A stretch of 64,000 nucleotides of DNA. Source: Vibrio sp. Hep-1b-8. GTDB lineage: Bacteria; Pseudomonadota; Gammaproteobacteria; Enterobacterales; Vibrionaceae. A program made the translations under genes and the position numbers. This document shows positions 1 to 9,345 of this stretch, in pieces; position 1 is the stretch's first letter; each line of letters opens with the position of its first letter. The notes beneath the pieces were generated by a model. The model did not search any database. It was not told the origin of the DNA and worked only from the letters and a program-made list of their open reading frames with translations. Location of the stretch: the NCBI RefSeq assembly GCF_006124995.1, contig NZ_QEWN01000009.1:1-64000 (forward strand). Reading direction: 5' to 3'.

Positions 1-292
1 CATCTTAGATGGTGCGGTCTATCACCGCAGTGACTTAGTCAAAGATGCAGCGTTTGTCCTAAATATCGAACTACATTATCTTCCACCTTACAGTCCAAAC
101 CTCAACCCAATTGAGCGGCTTTGGAAGGTAATGAACGAGCAGTCGAGGAATAACGTTTACTTCAAAAATAAACGAGACTTCAAGGAAGCCATCGATCAAT
201 TTTTTACTGTGACTCTTCCAGAGATCGCAGGTTCACTGACGTCTCGAATCAATGATAATTTTCAGGTACTCAAGCCTGCATTTTCAAGTTGA
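1..292 (+). mobile_element. IS630-family insertion sequence, 3' part only
   Basis: The window opens inside an insertion sequence. Only the last third of its transposase gene and the short tail after it are present. I could not identify the terminal inverted repeat, so the right boundary is uncertain and probably lies somewhere between 293 and about 350, inside the reading frame of the convergent neighbouring gene. Confidence 0.7.
2..292 (+). CDS. IS630-family transposase, C-terminal 96 residues (cut by window start)
   Basis: The frame is open from base 2 to a TGA at 290-292. It ends with the characteristic IS630/Tc1-mariner DDE segment PPYSPNLNPIERLWKVM, whose glutamate in NPIE is the third acidic catalytic residue, followed by the usual short alpha-helical tail. 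The protein cuts and joins DNA ends of its own element, normally at TA targets. The first two catalytic aspartates lie before the window, so whether the gene is intact cannot be judged. The 3' end overlaps the convergent gene at 262-888 by 31 bases. Confidence 0.85.
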   Translation: MLDGAVYHRSDLVKDAAFVLNIELHYLPPYSPNLNPIERLWKVMNEQSRNNVYFKNKRDFKEAIDQFFTVTLPEIAGSLTSRINDNFQVLKPAFSS

Positions 293-888
293 TTGGGTAT
301 AGGATAACTACAAAGGTACTTTTTAGTGTTGGGTGAACCAAAAAGTCGGGATTTTTGAAATCGACATTCATCGAATGTTATCCGTCGATTGACGTTTAAA
401 TAAAATGCTACGTGTGGAAGAGCCGCAGTGTTTTCCGACCGAGCGAATGAAGACGTATCGGTCTCAGTACTCAGTTCTAAATTACTCACGTTAGGATCAT
501 CTTCATTATCGACAGGAGAGAACATTAACTTCCCTTTGTATCTACTGACTATGAGAAAGTCACTGTCAAAAGTTAAGCCAATTTGTTGCCTCAACATTGA
601 TTTCGCTTGTTGTTTTTGCTCCTCGTCTTCAATCATGCTGAAATCGACAAGATAGCGACGATTTTGATTTAAAATGTCATCATTAGCTGTCTTCATGGAT
701 GGGATATTACTCTCATTGGTGAGCCAATAATCCGCATTAAAATATCTCACTTGGCTGCTATCTTGAAGGCTACTAAGTATCTGGACAGCTCTGCCTTGCG
801 GTTCGTTAATGTTCGCTTGCGCAGTGTTAATAAAAGCTAAGCTTGCAAGGATAGCTATAGCATTGAGTGTTTTATTTCTCGGCATCAC
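262..888 (-). CDS. Secreted hypothetical protein, C-terminus probably altered by the IS
   Basis: 208 residues beginning with a clear signal peptide (MMPRNKTLNAIAILASLAF, cleavage after TAQA), so the product should be exported to the periplasm or beyond. I do not recognise a family. The mature part is hydrophilic and has few cysteines except in the last 40 residues. The stop codon lies inside the transposase gene on the opposite strand, and roughly the last 20-30 residues are encoded by sequence that likely belongs to the insertion sequence. The original C-terminus was therefore probably lost or replaced when the element inserted. Upstream, at 889 and beyond, the DNA is AT-rich with no obvious partner gene. 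Confidence 0.6.
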   Translation of the reverse strand: MMPRNKTLNAIAILASLAFINTAQANINEPQGRAVQILSSLQDSSQVRYFNADYWLTNESNIPSMKTANDDILNQNRRYLVDFSMIEDEEQKQQAKSMLRQQIGLTFDSDFLIVSRYKGKLMFSPVDNEDDPNVSNLELSTETDTSSFARSENTAALPHVAFYLNVNRRITFDECRFQKSRLFGSPNTKKYLCSYPIPNQLENAGLST

Positions 889-1328
889 AAAAACACCTCT
901 ATGTAATCATTGTGCTAATTAATTCTGTTTTTTCCTACAATAGTGTTTTCTATCTCAATTAATAAAATAAATGATAGTGCCCAGTGATAAGGAAAATAAG
1001 CAGAAGGCTATTAAGTCGTTATTAGATAACCACGTAGGCAGTATTGATACATGGCTAGCTAATATTGATAACCTAATTGTTAATTATGTTGGCTCAGTAT
1101 CTAAGTTAAATATTTGTTAAATTTCAGTCGTTTCATTGCTTATCCCTTCTTGGGATGATGAATGTATACAGTTAAATGTGGTGATATTTGAACGAGTGTT
1201 GTAAAAAAACCTTCATTTAATTTAAATAAAGACAATTACTAAGTTAGTGAAGTATAAATTAGTTAAACCTCTATTTTTATGGGTCGGTTCCATTATTATT
1301 GTCAGGATATTCCTTGTGTAAGAAATAT
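889..1328. other. AT-rich intergenic stretch, no confident gene
   Basis: 440 bases between the secreted protein and the LysR gene. The only open frame is a 49-codon ORF at 971-1120 (+) starting MIVPSDKENKQKAIKSLLD. It has no Shine-Dalgarno sequence and no recognisable family, so I do not call it. A 5-bp hairpin (ATCCC/GGGAT) sits at 1142-1156. Nothing else stands out. Confidence 0.4.
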
Positions 1329-2231
1329 TTACCCGCTAATGAAGTAGGATTTGAGTTTATTACGTAGCCATTGGTTGGCTGGATTGAATTTCATTCGATT
1401 GTGGGCCATTAAGCGATATTTGACAGGGATACTGGTGAAAGGTGCATCCATAACTTGTAAATCGAGTCTATCTGCAAACTGGTTGGCAAGGCTTTTAACC
1501 ACAGCGGCGAGGCAGTCACTGTTGGAAATCATGGTCATCTGCGACACTAGCGAGTCGCACTCCGCAGCAACTCGTCTCTCACCAATTGACTCTTCGGTGA
1601 AATAGTCGGCGAGGTAAGCCTGTTCCCTTCTCATCTTTAGTGTAACGTGCTTCTCTTCGTAAAATTGTCGGAGATCGACTGACTTATTAATCCTTGGATG
1701 TCCCCGGCGGGCAATGATGCAGATTTGATCGTCAAACAAGAACTCAGAAAAGAATGAAGGGGCAGAGTAGTTGGCAAAATCAATCGCGAGATCGGCTTGT
1801 TGTCGATTGAGGTTGTTGATCAGTTTCTCTTCACTCGACAAGGTTGGATGTAGTTCGATTTCAACGTTCCCCAGTTCCTTATCCGCATCGATTTTCGGCA
1901 GTAAGGTAAGCATGATGGGCTCTGTTGTGTAGACCACAAAACGACGTGAATGCTCGGTAGAAAATGCTTCAATACCTTGTATCGCGTTATGAATCTGACT
2001 CAGCGCAGGTTCAATTTGGCGCACTAACTCTTGTGCCTGATGGGTAGGCGCAATTCCGCGACCAGCTCGAACAAACAGTTGAACGCCGAGTTGTTTCTGC
2101 AAACGTTTCAAGACACCACTAACACCTGGCTGGGTTAATCCCAATACCTCAGCGGCAAGAGTAATCGAACGCTGTTGATAAACGGTAATGAATATTTTCA
2201 GCAAATTGAGGTCAATGTTGTCATTGCTCAT
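1329..2231 (-). CDS. LysR-family transcriptional regulator
   Basis: About 300 residues. The N-terminal winged helix-turn-helix (residues about 5-65, LNLLKIFITVYQQRSITLAA) is followed by a LysR substrate-binding domain. I chose the internal ATG at 2229-2231 because it has GGAACC seven bases upstream and gives the usual LysR start (MSNDNIDLNLLKIF); the longer frame to 2270 adds an untypical 13-residue tail. The gene is divergent from the alkyl sulfatase remnant that starts at 2342, the classic arrangement of a LysR regulator and its target. It probably responded to a sulfate ester or its product, but that is inference. Its presumed target is now broken. Confidence 0.85.
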   Translation of the reverse strand: MSNDNIDLNLLKIFITVYQQRSITLAAEVLGLTQPGVSGVLKRLQKQLGVQLFVRAGRGIAPTHQAQELVRQIEPALSQIHNAIQGIEAFSTEHSRRFVVYTTEPIMLTLLPKIDADKELGNVEIELHPTLSSEEKLINNLNRQQADLAIDFANYSAPSFFSEFLFDDQICIIARRGHPRINKSVDLRQFYEEKHVTLKMRREQAYLADYFTEESIGERRVAAECDSLVSQMTMISNSDCLAAVVKSLANQFADRLDLQVMDAPFTSIPVKYRLMAHNRMKFNPANQWLRNKLKSYFISG

Positions 2232-2341
2232 TCTGGTTCCTTCAATACATAACAAATTGCGATGTTTCAAATGAAGTTACATGCATGTATTTAGATGTGT
2301 CAATTGAATAAAGTACATTTTGTACCCAATAACGAGACACT

Positions 2342-4137
2342 ATGAGGCTCCCTATGACTCGACGTTTTTTACCCTCAGCGATTTCATTGGCACTTATCAT
2401 TTCACACTCTGCTCTGGCTGACTATGCCAGTTTAGAAACGTACCAAGGCAACCCTGCGACTGAGCATACTAAGAGTGCAAACCAAGAACTTGCTAAACAA
2501 CTGCCTTGGCAAGATGTATCAGCATTTGAGCGCACCAAGAAAGGTCTTATTGCGGAATTTGGTAGTCATCAGGCTGGCGAGTTAAAAAAGCGCACTGATA
2601 ATGGCTATGTTATTCATGATCCTTTGTTATCCAAGCAAGCCGCCGCTGCCTCATGGGAATTTGCCAAAATGCATCTGCCAAAGGTCAATGGTGAACACAA
2701 GATTACCGGTATGATCTATTCGCATATGCACGCTGACCATTTTGGCGGCTCTCGAGGCATCATTGAGTCTGGTGATTTCATTGAAGGTGCGCCGATCTAT
2801 GCACCAAATGACTTTATTAAGGAGCTGGCTGATGAGAATGTTATCGCTGGTACCGCGATGAGTCGCCGTGCTAACTACCAATACGGTACCACTTTAGATA
2901 ACAACCCTCAGGGTATTGTTGATAATGCTCTTGGCTTGGGCACTTCGCGCGGAGAAGTGACTTTGGTTGCACCAACCCAAGAAATCTCAGAACGTGAGAA
3001 AGTCATTACTATTGATGGCCTTGAACTTCACGCGATCAATATGCCCGGTGCGGAAGCACCTGCTGAAATTGTGCTTTACGTTCCCAAATATCGTTCCCTA
3101 AACACAGCAGAACTCACTTATGACGGTATGCACAATATCTACACATTCCGAGGGGCTAAAGTTCGTGATGCCTTAGTATGGACTAAATATCTTACTGAGC
3201 TAAAACTGCGTTATGTTGATAGCGGATTGGTCGATAATATTCATGCGGCACACTCAGCGCCAGTGTGGAATGAAGCGAATACGGAGAACAATGAGATCTC
3301 GGACTACATGACGCTTCAGCGTGACAATTATGGCTTTATCCATAATCAGGCGATGCGTTTGGCACACCAATGGTTACCACGGTTCATACAGTCACAACGC
3401 TCGTGCTGTGGTGAATTTGTATCTTGGCTATCACGACATGAACCCAGTGAACACCAATCCGTTGCAAACTAAGGACAAGTCTTGTGTTTATGTAGCCGCC
3501 GCAGGCGCTGACACGTTGTACAAAGCAGGTCAGGCACACTACAGCAAAGGTGAATACCAGCAAGCGTCACAATTGTTTAATGACTTGGTGCAGTGTCAGC
3601 CGGATAACATTAATTACCGTTTTTCGCTTGCAGATAGCTTTGAACAACAAGGCTATCAATCAGAGACAATGGCATGGCGCAACTCGTATCTGCAAGGTGC
3701 TGTAGAGTTAAGAACCGGTAAAGTACAACCTTCGATTAAACTGGCCTCAGCACCGAGCAGATGTGATTGCCAATACACCAACCGGTATGTTCCTCGACTT
3801 TTTAGCGGTGCGACTGAATGCAGAAAAAGCAGAGCAGGCAGGGTTGAACTTTAGCTTTGGTATCCACCATCCAGACATCAACGAGCGTTATTTTGGCGAA
3901 GTATCGAACTCAAATATGGCGAACATCGCCGTTGAGACGATGCCAAACACGGATGTAGAGTTAGTGATCAATAAGACTGACATGACAGAAATGGTGTTGG
4001 GGAAAGCATCTCTCGATCAATTGTTGAAGTCTGGCAAAGTGAAAATCAATGGTAATGCGGAACTGGTTAAGCACTTAACGGATTCGTTAGATGATTTTGA
4101 TGGCATGTTTGAAATCCTTCCGATGCCAACCAAATAA
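2342..4137 (+). pseudogene. Alkyl/aryl-sulfatase (SdsA1/BDS1 type), broken by deletion and frameshift
   Basis: The intact family is a secreted metallo-beta-lactamase-fold enzyme of about 650 residues that hydrolyses alkyl sulfates such as SDS. Here three frames are needed. Frame one (2342-about 3365) carries a signal peptide, the zinc motif HMHADHFGG and the sequence up to MRLA. The next part (about 3366-3760, read one base on) resumes at VWHTNGYHGSYSHNARAVV and continues through the dimerisation region. A further frame (3763-4137) carries the SCP2-like C-terminal domain. Around 25-30 residues normally lie between MRLA and VWHTNG, so the first break is a small deletion with a frame change. 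The second break, near 3755-3770, looks like loss of one or a few bases. Transcription would end at the terminator at 4154-4189. The start could be 2342 or 2354. Confidence 0.85.
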
Positions 4138-4153
4138 TCAGGATGTATAAATC

Positions 4154-4189
4154 AAAAAACGCCTCGATATGGCTATCGAGGCGTTTTTT
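4154..4189. terminator. Bidirectional rho-independent terminator
   Basis: Perfect stem AACGCCTCGAT / ATCGAGGCGTT with a six-base loop, flanked by A-rich and T-rich tracts. It serves the sulfatase remnant on the plus strand and the symporter remnant on the minus strand. Confidence 0.9.
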
Positions 4190-4251
4190 ATCGTTAGAGC
4201 TATTTGCCGACCTTGCTGAAATTGGCTTCTAAGCCAACTGCTATGATCAAA

Positions 4252-4981
4252 TTAAGCTTCTGAACGTTTGAGATGAACTTCTTCTTCTTCGGCTCCAGCC
4301 ATTGGGTCGTTGAAGCGAGATTCGTCCAGTGCACCTTCAGACTTAGCAACAATAATAGTCACGGCACTGTCACCAGTGATGTTAACAGCAGTACGAATCA
4401 TATCGAGTAGACGGTCAACACCCATGATCAGTGCGATACCTTCCAGCGGTAGACCTACTTGGTTTAGTACCATTGCTAGCATAACTAGACCAACGCCTGG
4501 AACACCTGCCGTGCCGATAGAGGCTAGGGTTGCTGTGAGGATAACCATCAGGTAATCACCCATCGTCAGGTCAATGTTGAACGCCTGTGCGATAAATGCA
4601 GTCGCAACACCTTGCATGATCGCAGTACCGTCCATGTTCACCGTTGCACCTAATGGTACGGTAAACGATGACACACGGTTCTCTACACCCATGCGGTTCT
4701 TAGCCGTTTCCATTGTCACTGGAATCGTTGCATTTGAAGACGCCGTCGAGAAAGCGAACATAATTGCGTCTTCCATCTTCTTAAGGAAGGTGATTGGGCT
4801 TAGACCAGTAAAGCCTTTTAGCATCAAGCTGTAGGTGACCAAACCATGCAAAAGTAGCGTGCCAGCCAGTACGAGGAAGTACTCTGCCAAGTTAACAATT
4901 GCACTCAGACCAAGACCTGTGAACAGTTTCGCCATCAAGAAGAACACGGCTGGTTAACGACATTGGCTTCTTGGTATTCAT
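4252..4981 (-). pseudogene. Dicarboxylate/amino acid:cation symporter (DAACS), internally deleted
   Basis: DAACS carriers are about 420 residues. The C-terminal 230 residues are present at 4252-4947 with the family signatures STASSNATIPV, PLGATVNMDGTAI, GVPGVGLVML and the substrate-site motif DRLLDMIRTAVN. The real start is further upstream at 4979-4981, where AAGGAG precedes an ATG giving MNTKKPMSLTSR. This N-terminus is in another frame and joins directly to the middle of the protein near 4945. Roughly 190 codons are missing and the frame changes at the junction. No functional product is expected. A near-consensus CRP site lies upstream at 5090-5105, as expected for a carboxylate transporter. 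Confidence 0.85.
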
Positions 4982-5089
4982 AGAGAACACTCCTTATAGT
5001 TATGCACCCTGAGTTCATTTCAAGGCGAGCAGGAGGTTAGCAGGCGAATAAAAAAATAAGAAAGCAAAATAGTGGAGGGGATGTGTAGA

Positions 5090-5105
5090 TGTGACCGCTG
5101 TCACT
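5090..5105. promoter_or_regulatory. Probable CRP binding site
   Basis: TGTGA-N6-TCACT, one base from the consensus TGTGA-N6-TCACA. It is centred about 116 bases upstream of the start of the broken symporter gene and is probably a relic of its catabolite control. Confidence 0.6.
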
Positions 5106-5427
5106 GCTTTTTTGTGGTATTTAACGGCGTGCTAACTAAATTATGCAAAGTTATTATCTATAAAATCGCAAAATTAACACTGAAAATCCTAGCTGTTAAA
5201 ATAGAAGCCTTTCTCATTACGTGAGAATCCAAATGCATATAGTCATAGGGTTGGTCGAAAAGTGCATATATAGTCAGGAGTTATTCAGTTAGAGTCGTAA
5301 TTTTCGATACGTCGCTTCTCGTACTGATAGGGACATTCTGTGCCTCTATTGCTTATGTCGGTGTATGGTGTTTGGCTGTACATTGCATTATGTTAGATCG
5401 CATTACTACTCCTCACGATCTAGGTCT

Positions 5428-6048
5428 ATGAATACTGCTTTGCTGGGAATGTTTATTCCGACTTTTTTCTTTGTCTCCATTACTCCGGGGATGTGCATGA
5501 CGCTTGCTCTAACATTAGGTATGAGTATCGGTTACCGACGAGCCTTGTGGATGATGGCGGGTGAACTGGTGGGCGTTGGATTAGTGGCGATAGCGGCGGT
5601 GGTCGGTATTGCTGCGGTTATGCTCAACTATCCTTGGTTGTTCGTTGCACTGAAATTTATTGGTGGTGGGTATCTACTTTATCTTGGCATCCAGATGTGG
5701 CGTTCAAGAGGCAAACTCGCGATCAATCTGGAACAGCAGGCTGCGGTACCACAAAGTGATTGGGACTTGGTGATTCAAGGATTTGTCACTGCTATTGCGA
5801 ATCCCAAAGGTTGGGCTTTTATGATCTCTCTTCTACCACCATTTATCGATCAAAAAGCCGATCTCATGCCACAACTTGTGGTACTCGTCTCGATTATCTT
5901 AGTGTTTGAATTTATCTGCATGACGCTATATGCCACGGGTGGAAAAGGATTGAAACGCTTACTGGGTCACTCTCAAAATGTCCGTTTAATGAACAGAATT
6001 GCCGGAACATTGATGATGGGAGTTGGCGTGTGGTTGTTTGTCAGTTAA
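5428..6048 (+). CDS. LysE/RhtB-family amino acid exporter
   Basis: About 206 residues with six predicted membrane segments, the LysE family size. The N-terminal segment (LGMFIPTFFFVSITPGMCMT) contains the family signature around the PG pair, and NPKGWAFMISLLPPF is the conserved NPK-W motif. Members export amino acids or homoserine lactones by proton antiport across the inner membrane; the substrate cannot be told from sequence. I chose the ATG at 5428 because the longer frame from 5365 adds a hydrophilic tail with no family match. A strong terminator follows at 6095-6130, so it is probably monocistronic. Confidence 0.85.
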   Translation: MNTALLGMFIPTFFFVSITPGMCMTLALTLGMSIGYRRALWMMAGELVGVGLVAIAAVVGIAAVMLNYPWLFVALKFIGGGYLLYLGIQMWRSRGKLAINLEQQAAVPQSDWDLVIQGFVTAIANPKGWAFMISLLPPFIDQKADLMPQLVVLVSIILVFEFICMTLYATGGKGLKRLLGHSQNVRLMNRIAGTLMMGVGVWLFVS

Positions 6049-6094
6049 CGATGCGTCTTTTACCACTTAGGTGAATACGAGTGAACCTATTACC

Positions 6095-6130
6095 AGCCCC
6101 TGAGTAGCTCCCTCTCTCAGGGGCTTTTTA
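6095..6130 (+). terminator. Rho-independent terminator after the LysE gene
   Basis: Ten-base stem AGCCCCTGAG / CTCAGGGGCT followed by a run of T. Confidence 0.85.
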
Positions 6131-6340
6131 CATTGAGCGTATTGGCGTGTTTGTGGGTCAACTCGCGCGAAACGCAATGGGGTTGTTTGCCTGTCGGGCT
6201 TTCTAGTCAAAAAGATTTGCAGGGAGTAAGGTTAGTTTCGATACTGGAACTGCTGTACGCTTTAAATAACGCTATTATGCTTCAACAAATTGCGGTCTAA
6301 TGATTGCGTTAATTTAGAGAAGATTAAGGAATCGAGTTTG

Positions 6341-6799
6341 ATGAAGATTTGGGTAGATGCAGATGCGTGTCCGGTCGTGGTTCGTGATGTTTTATTTCGA
6401 GCCTCTCAGAGGACTGGTGTCGAGGTGACTTTAGTTGCTAACCAATTTATCCGCACCCCAGCGTCGCCGAAAGTGACTATGTTGCAAGTACAACCTGGTT
6501 TTGATGTCGCAGACAACGAAATTGTTAAGCGCTGCCAAATCGGTGACTTAGTGATCACCAGCGATATTCCTCTCGCAGATGAGATTATTACCAAAGGTGG
6601 TCATGCATTGAGTTCTCGCGGTGAAATGTTTACCAAAGAGAACATAAAGTCACGCCTTAATATTCGCGACTTTATGGAAACCATGCGCAGCAGTGGTATT
6701 CAGACGGGAGGTCCTGCGCCGCTTAGTCAGGCTGATCGCCAGCAGTTCGCTAACCATTTGGACAAGTGGTTAGTGCAATGGCAACGTTCGCAAAAGTAA
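6341..6799 (+). CDS. yaiI: YaiI/YqxD family protein (UPF0178)
   Basis: 152 residues from the ATG at 6341, preceded by AAGGA ten bases upstream; this start gives the family N-terminus [19 protein letters not shown]. Also seen are [11 protein letters not shown] and [14 protein letters not shown], both conserved in the family. The fold is PIN-like (NYN-type, DUF188), suggesting a nucleic-acid role, but the function is not established. The LysR gene starts 10 bases downstream and may be co-transcribed. Confidence 0.9.
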   Translation: MKIWVDADACPVVVRDVLFRASQRTGVEVTLVANQFIRTPASPKVTMLQVQPGFDVADNEIVKRCQIGDLVITSDIPLADEIITKGGHALSSRGEMFTKENIKSRLNIRDFMETMRSSGIQTGGPAPLSQADRQQFANHLDKWLVQWQRSQK

Positions 6800-6808
6800 G
6801 GCGCTGAG

Positions 6809-7762
6809 ATGGCACTGGTTAATCAACTCTCTCTGTTTATTGATGTCGTGCAGCAGGGCTCGTTTGCTAAGGCTGCGGCGTTGAATGATATGGATAACTC
6901 ATCACTATCCAAACAAATCAAGAAACTAGAGACAGAACTGGGTGTGCAGTTGCTCAATCGTTCGACACGCTCTTTCTCACTGACTCCTGCGGGTGAAGAG
7001 ATCTTAGAGCAAGCACGGAATTTGGTTGGCACGTTGCATCACGTACAGTCGATAGCGGATTCTTACCATGCACAACCAAAGGGACGCATTCGCGTAACGG
7101 CTCCTCTCCATATTGGACAGAACCATCTTCAACCTGTGATTACCCAGTTTCTTAAAAATTATCCTGATGTTGAGATTGAGCTGCTGCTTGATGATAAGCG
7201 TTCCGACATTATTTCTGACCACTTTGATGTCGCATTTCGTTTAGGAAGATTGGATGACTCGAGCCTGATTGCGAGGAAAATTGCTGATATCAGAGCGGTT
7301 ATCTTAGCATCAGATACGTTTATTGAACGTTATGGGGAGCCGAAAACTCCGGATGAATTGGTTAAGCTACCCTCTGTTGTTTACAGTAATCGTTCATTGA
7401 TCGTTGATACGATGAGACTCAGTGAACAGCCGGGTGGGGAAACATTTCTCAACTACAAGATGAAGGGAAACTGTAAGGTAAATGACGTGGCAACTCTCAT
7501 AGCGGCGGTACAGGATGGATTAGGGTATGCGACCATATCGTCTTCCAACCTCAATCGGTCGATTGTCGAGATGAATCTACGCCCTCTCCTCACACAGTAT
7601 ACGCTGTGCAATGGAGATCTCGCTTTGTATGCCCTCTATCCTCACCGTAAACAAACGGCATTGGTCAAAGCATTTATCTCGGCAGTTGAAGCCCATATAG
7701 GAAAACCGCCAATATGGGAGCAGTATATTCCTAACTTTGCTCACTTTTATCAAAAGCAATGA
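6809..7762 (+). CDS. LysR-family transcriptional regulator
   Basis: 317 residues. The N-terminal helix-turn-helix lies at about residues 3-60 (FAKAAALNDMDNSSLSKQIK), with a CrgA-like substrate-binding domain after about residue 90 (LHIGQNHLQPVITQFLKNYP). This subgroup often controls a divergent or adjacent gene, but both neighbours here are on the same strand: YaiI ends 10 bases upstream and YdcH follows 135 bases downstream. The target cannot be predicted. Confidence 0.85.
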   Translation: MALVNQLSLFIDVVQQGSFAKAAALNDMDNSSLSKQIKKLETELGVQLLNRSTRSFSLTPAGEEILEQARNLVGTLHHVQSIADSYHAQPKGRIRVTAPLHIGQNHLQPVITQFLKNYPDVEIELLLDDKRSDIISDHFDVAFRLGRLDDSSLIARKIADIRAVILASDTFIERYGEPKTPDELVKLPSVVYSNRSLIVDTMRLSEQPGGETFLNYKMKGNCKVNDVATLIAAVQDGLGYATISSSNLNRSIVEMNLRPLLTQYTLCNGDLALYALYPHRKQTALVKAFISAVEAHIGKPPIWEQYIPNFAHFYQKQ

Positions 7763-7897
7763 GGTTAGTAGGGGGCGGCATTGAGCCAGACCATTTTTCC
7801 TGCTACTCAGTGCGGGAGATCGCATAAATCAATTCCATTAACTGCTATGGTTAAAAAATGACCAGTTGTTTTATTCTCGAAAAAGGAGGTGTTATCT

Positions 7898-8137
7898 ATG
7901 CTCGGTGAAGATCACTCACTACTTAAGGAATTTCCACAACATAAGCAAACAATACAAGCATTAGCAAAAGAGAGTCTGGAGTTCGCAGAATTGATGAGAG
8001 AATACAATGCTCTCGACAAAGATATTCGAAAGCTGGAGATGCGTGACTCGCCCATTAGTGATGAAGAGATGCATCTCATGAAGCACAACCGAGCTGAGAT
8101 GAAAGATCGCCTTCATCAATACCTAATAAATCAGTGA
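7898..8137 (+). CDS. ydcH: YdcH family protein (DUF465)
   Basis: 79 residues starting MLGEDHSLLKEFPQHKQTI, matching the usual YdcH N-terminus. It is almost wholly charged helix and coiled coil, with the conserved H-x-LxxEFP and the IxxxE/D pattern near the C-terminus. I chose the ATG at 7898 because AGGAGG (7884-7889) lies eight bases upstream; a GTG at 7889 overlaps that ribosome-binding site. The function of the family is unknown. A weak hairpin (ACAAAGGC/GCCTTTGT, 8155-8179) follows without a clear T run. Confidence 0.9.
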   Translation: MLGEDHSLLKEFPQHKQTIQALAKESLEFAELMREYNALDKDIRKLEMRDSPISDEEMHLMKHNRAEMKDRLHQYLINQ

Positions 8138-8280
8138 CATAATGAATGCTTATAACAAAGGCTCTTATCGGGCCTTTGTGGTTATTGAATTCTGTTATGT
8201 TTCAATGGAGTCGCCTTGACGAATTATTCGTTGTGCATGCAATTCATCTTTTATTTGTGGCGAGAAGAGAGGGGATAGAA

Positions 8281-9168
8281 TTAGTTAAAACGCGCTCTGA
8301 ACTGCGATGGAGTCATCTGTTTTACCATGCGAAATTGGCGATTGAAGTTCGATAGGTTTTGAAATCCTGTCTTCTCTGCGACTAAAGCAATTGGGGTGGA
8401 AGAGCTGGCGAGGAGTTCACACGCTTTACCAACGCGATACTGTTTTAGGTGGTCAGAAAAACTCACTCCATAGTGCTTCTCAAACAAACGATAGGCTGAA
8501 CTTTCACTAATATGCAGTTCCTTACAGAGGTCGGAAATACGTACTGCGTGTTGATAGTTGCGTTCAATAAACTGTGTCGCCATAGCGACTCGTTTGTGTG
8601 CGTCGTTATCGCCAGATAACTCTTTGAGTCGATAAGGGGTTACAGACAGTTTTTCGGACTGTTTGTCATCAGCGAGATGGATCAATACCTCCATCACTTT
8701 AAGCGCTTGTAGGTGCCTTTCACTGCTTTCAATTCCACTTAATAGTGCAGACACTTTTTCGGCAGTTTGCGCACTGAATTTTAGACCAAAGGCGGCATTT
8801 TCCAGCAAGCGTTTGATATTGCGAGCCTCAGGGATCGCCGCTTGAAGTTTCTCTATCCAATGATGTTTAAGCCAGACGATAATCGAGCTGTGTGGCTTCT
8901 CGTCACTGCCTGCCAGCTGTCCGGTAATCATATGGGGTAGCCCAGGCCCATAGAGTAGGAGAGTGTTGTGATTCACTTGCCCGATGGCATCGCCAGCAAA
9001 GTAGTTACCGTTAAACACATGCTGAGGGTCGAGATAAAGAACCAGTTCATATTCGGCGTGGTAATGCCATGAGCAGGCGAATTGCTCATTTTTAACACGA
9101 CAGTGATACTCTCTTACCAGCCAGTCATAACTGGGCGAGTTAAGGACATTTTCTATAAAAGGCTTCAT
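8281..9168 (-). CDS. AraC-family transcriptional regulator with cupin sensor domain
   Basis: 295 residues. The N-terminal cupin-like sensor domain includes CSWHYHAEYELVLYLD. The C-terminal tandem helix-turn-helix (about residues 195-293) includes RISDLCKELHISESSAYRLF and VAEKTGFQNLSNFNRQF, with the closing MTPSQFRARF. GGAGGA lies just upstream of the ATG. It is divergent from the MFS transporter at 9346, which it probably regulates; the inducer is likely a sugar or sugar-like compound, by inference from that neighbour. Confidence 0.9.
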   Translation of the reverse strand: MKPFIENVLNSPSYDWLVREYHCRVKNEQFACSWHYHAEYELVLYLDPQHVFNGNYFAGDAIGQVNHNTLLLYGPGLPHMITGQLAGSDEKPHSSIIVWLKHHWIEKLQAAIPEARNIKRLLENAAFGLKFSAQTAEKVSALLSGIESSERHLQALKVMEVLIHLADDKQSEKLSVTPYRLKELSGDNDAHKRVAMATQFIERNYQHAVRISDLCKELHISESSAYRLFEKHYGVSFSDHLKQYRVGKACELLASSSTPIALVAEKTGFQNLSNFNRQFRMVKQMTPSQFRARFN

Positions 9169-9345
9169 CTGACATCCTCCAATAACGGCAGTTAGAGTAA
9201 TCGATGTGTTGTTTTTCTGTCAAAGATATAACCGTTGTTGAAGGATTTGTATTAGATGTGGCTCGAATACCATCATTGAATCTCGATAACTTTGTATAGA
9301 CTAACGCCATTCAATATGAGTGGTTGGCTATAGGAGCGTTTGGGT

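Noticed and set aside
428..655. Plus-strand ORF opposite the secreted-protein gene
   Set aside because: Shadow frame: no ribosome-binding site or domain, and it lies fully within a gene with a convincing signal peptide.
971..1120. 49-codon ORF (MIVPSDKENKQKAIKSLLD...) in the first intergenic region
   Set aside because: No ribosome-binding site, no family resemblance, and AT-rich surroundings; too weak to call.
5232..5282. Repeated TGCATATA...GTCA sequence near 5235 and 5263
   Set aside because: Imperfect, AT-rich and without a clear promoter relation; likely chance.
7882..7891. GTG at 7889 as the start of ydcH
   Set aside because: It overlaps the AGGAGG ribosome-binding site, whereas the ATG at 7898 is ideally spaced and gives the family N-terminus.
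8146..8355. Short plus-strand ORF overlapping the end of the AraC gene
   Set aside because: Overlaps the well-supported regulator and has no ribosome-binding site or recognisable features.
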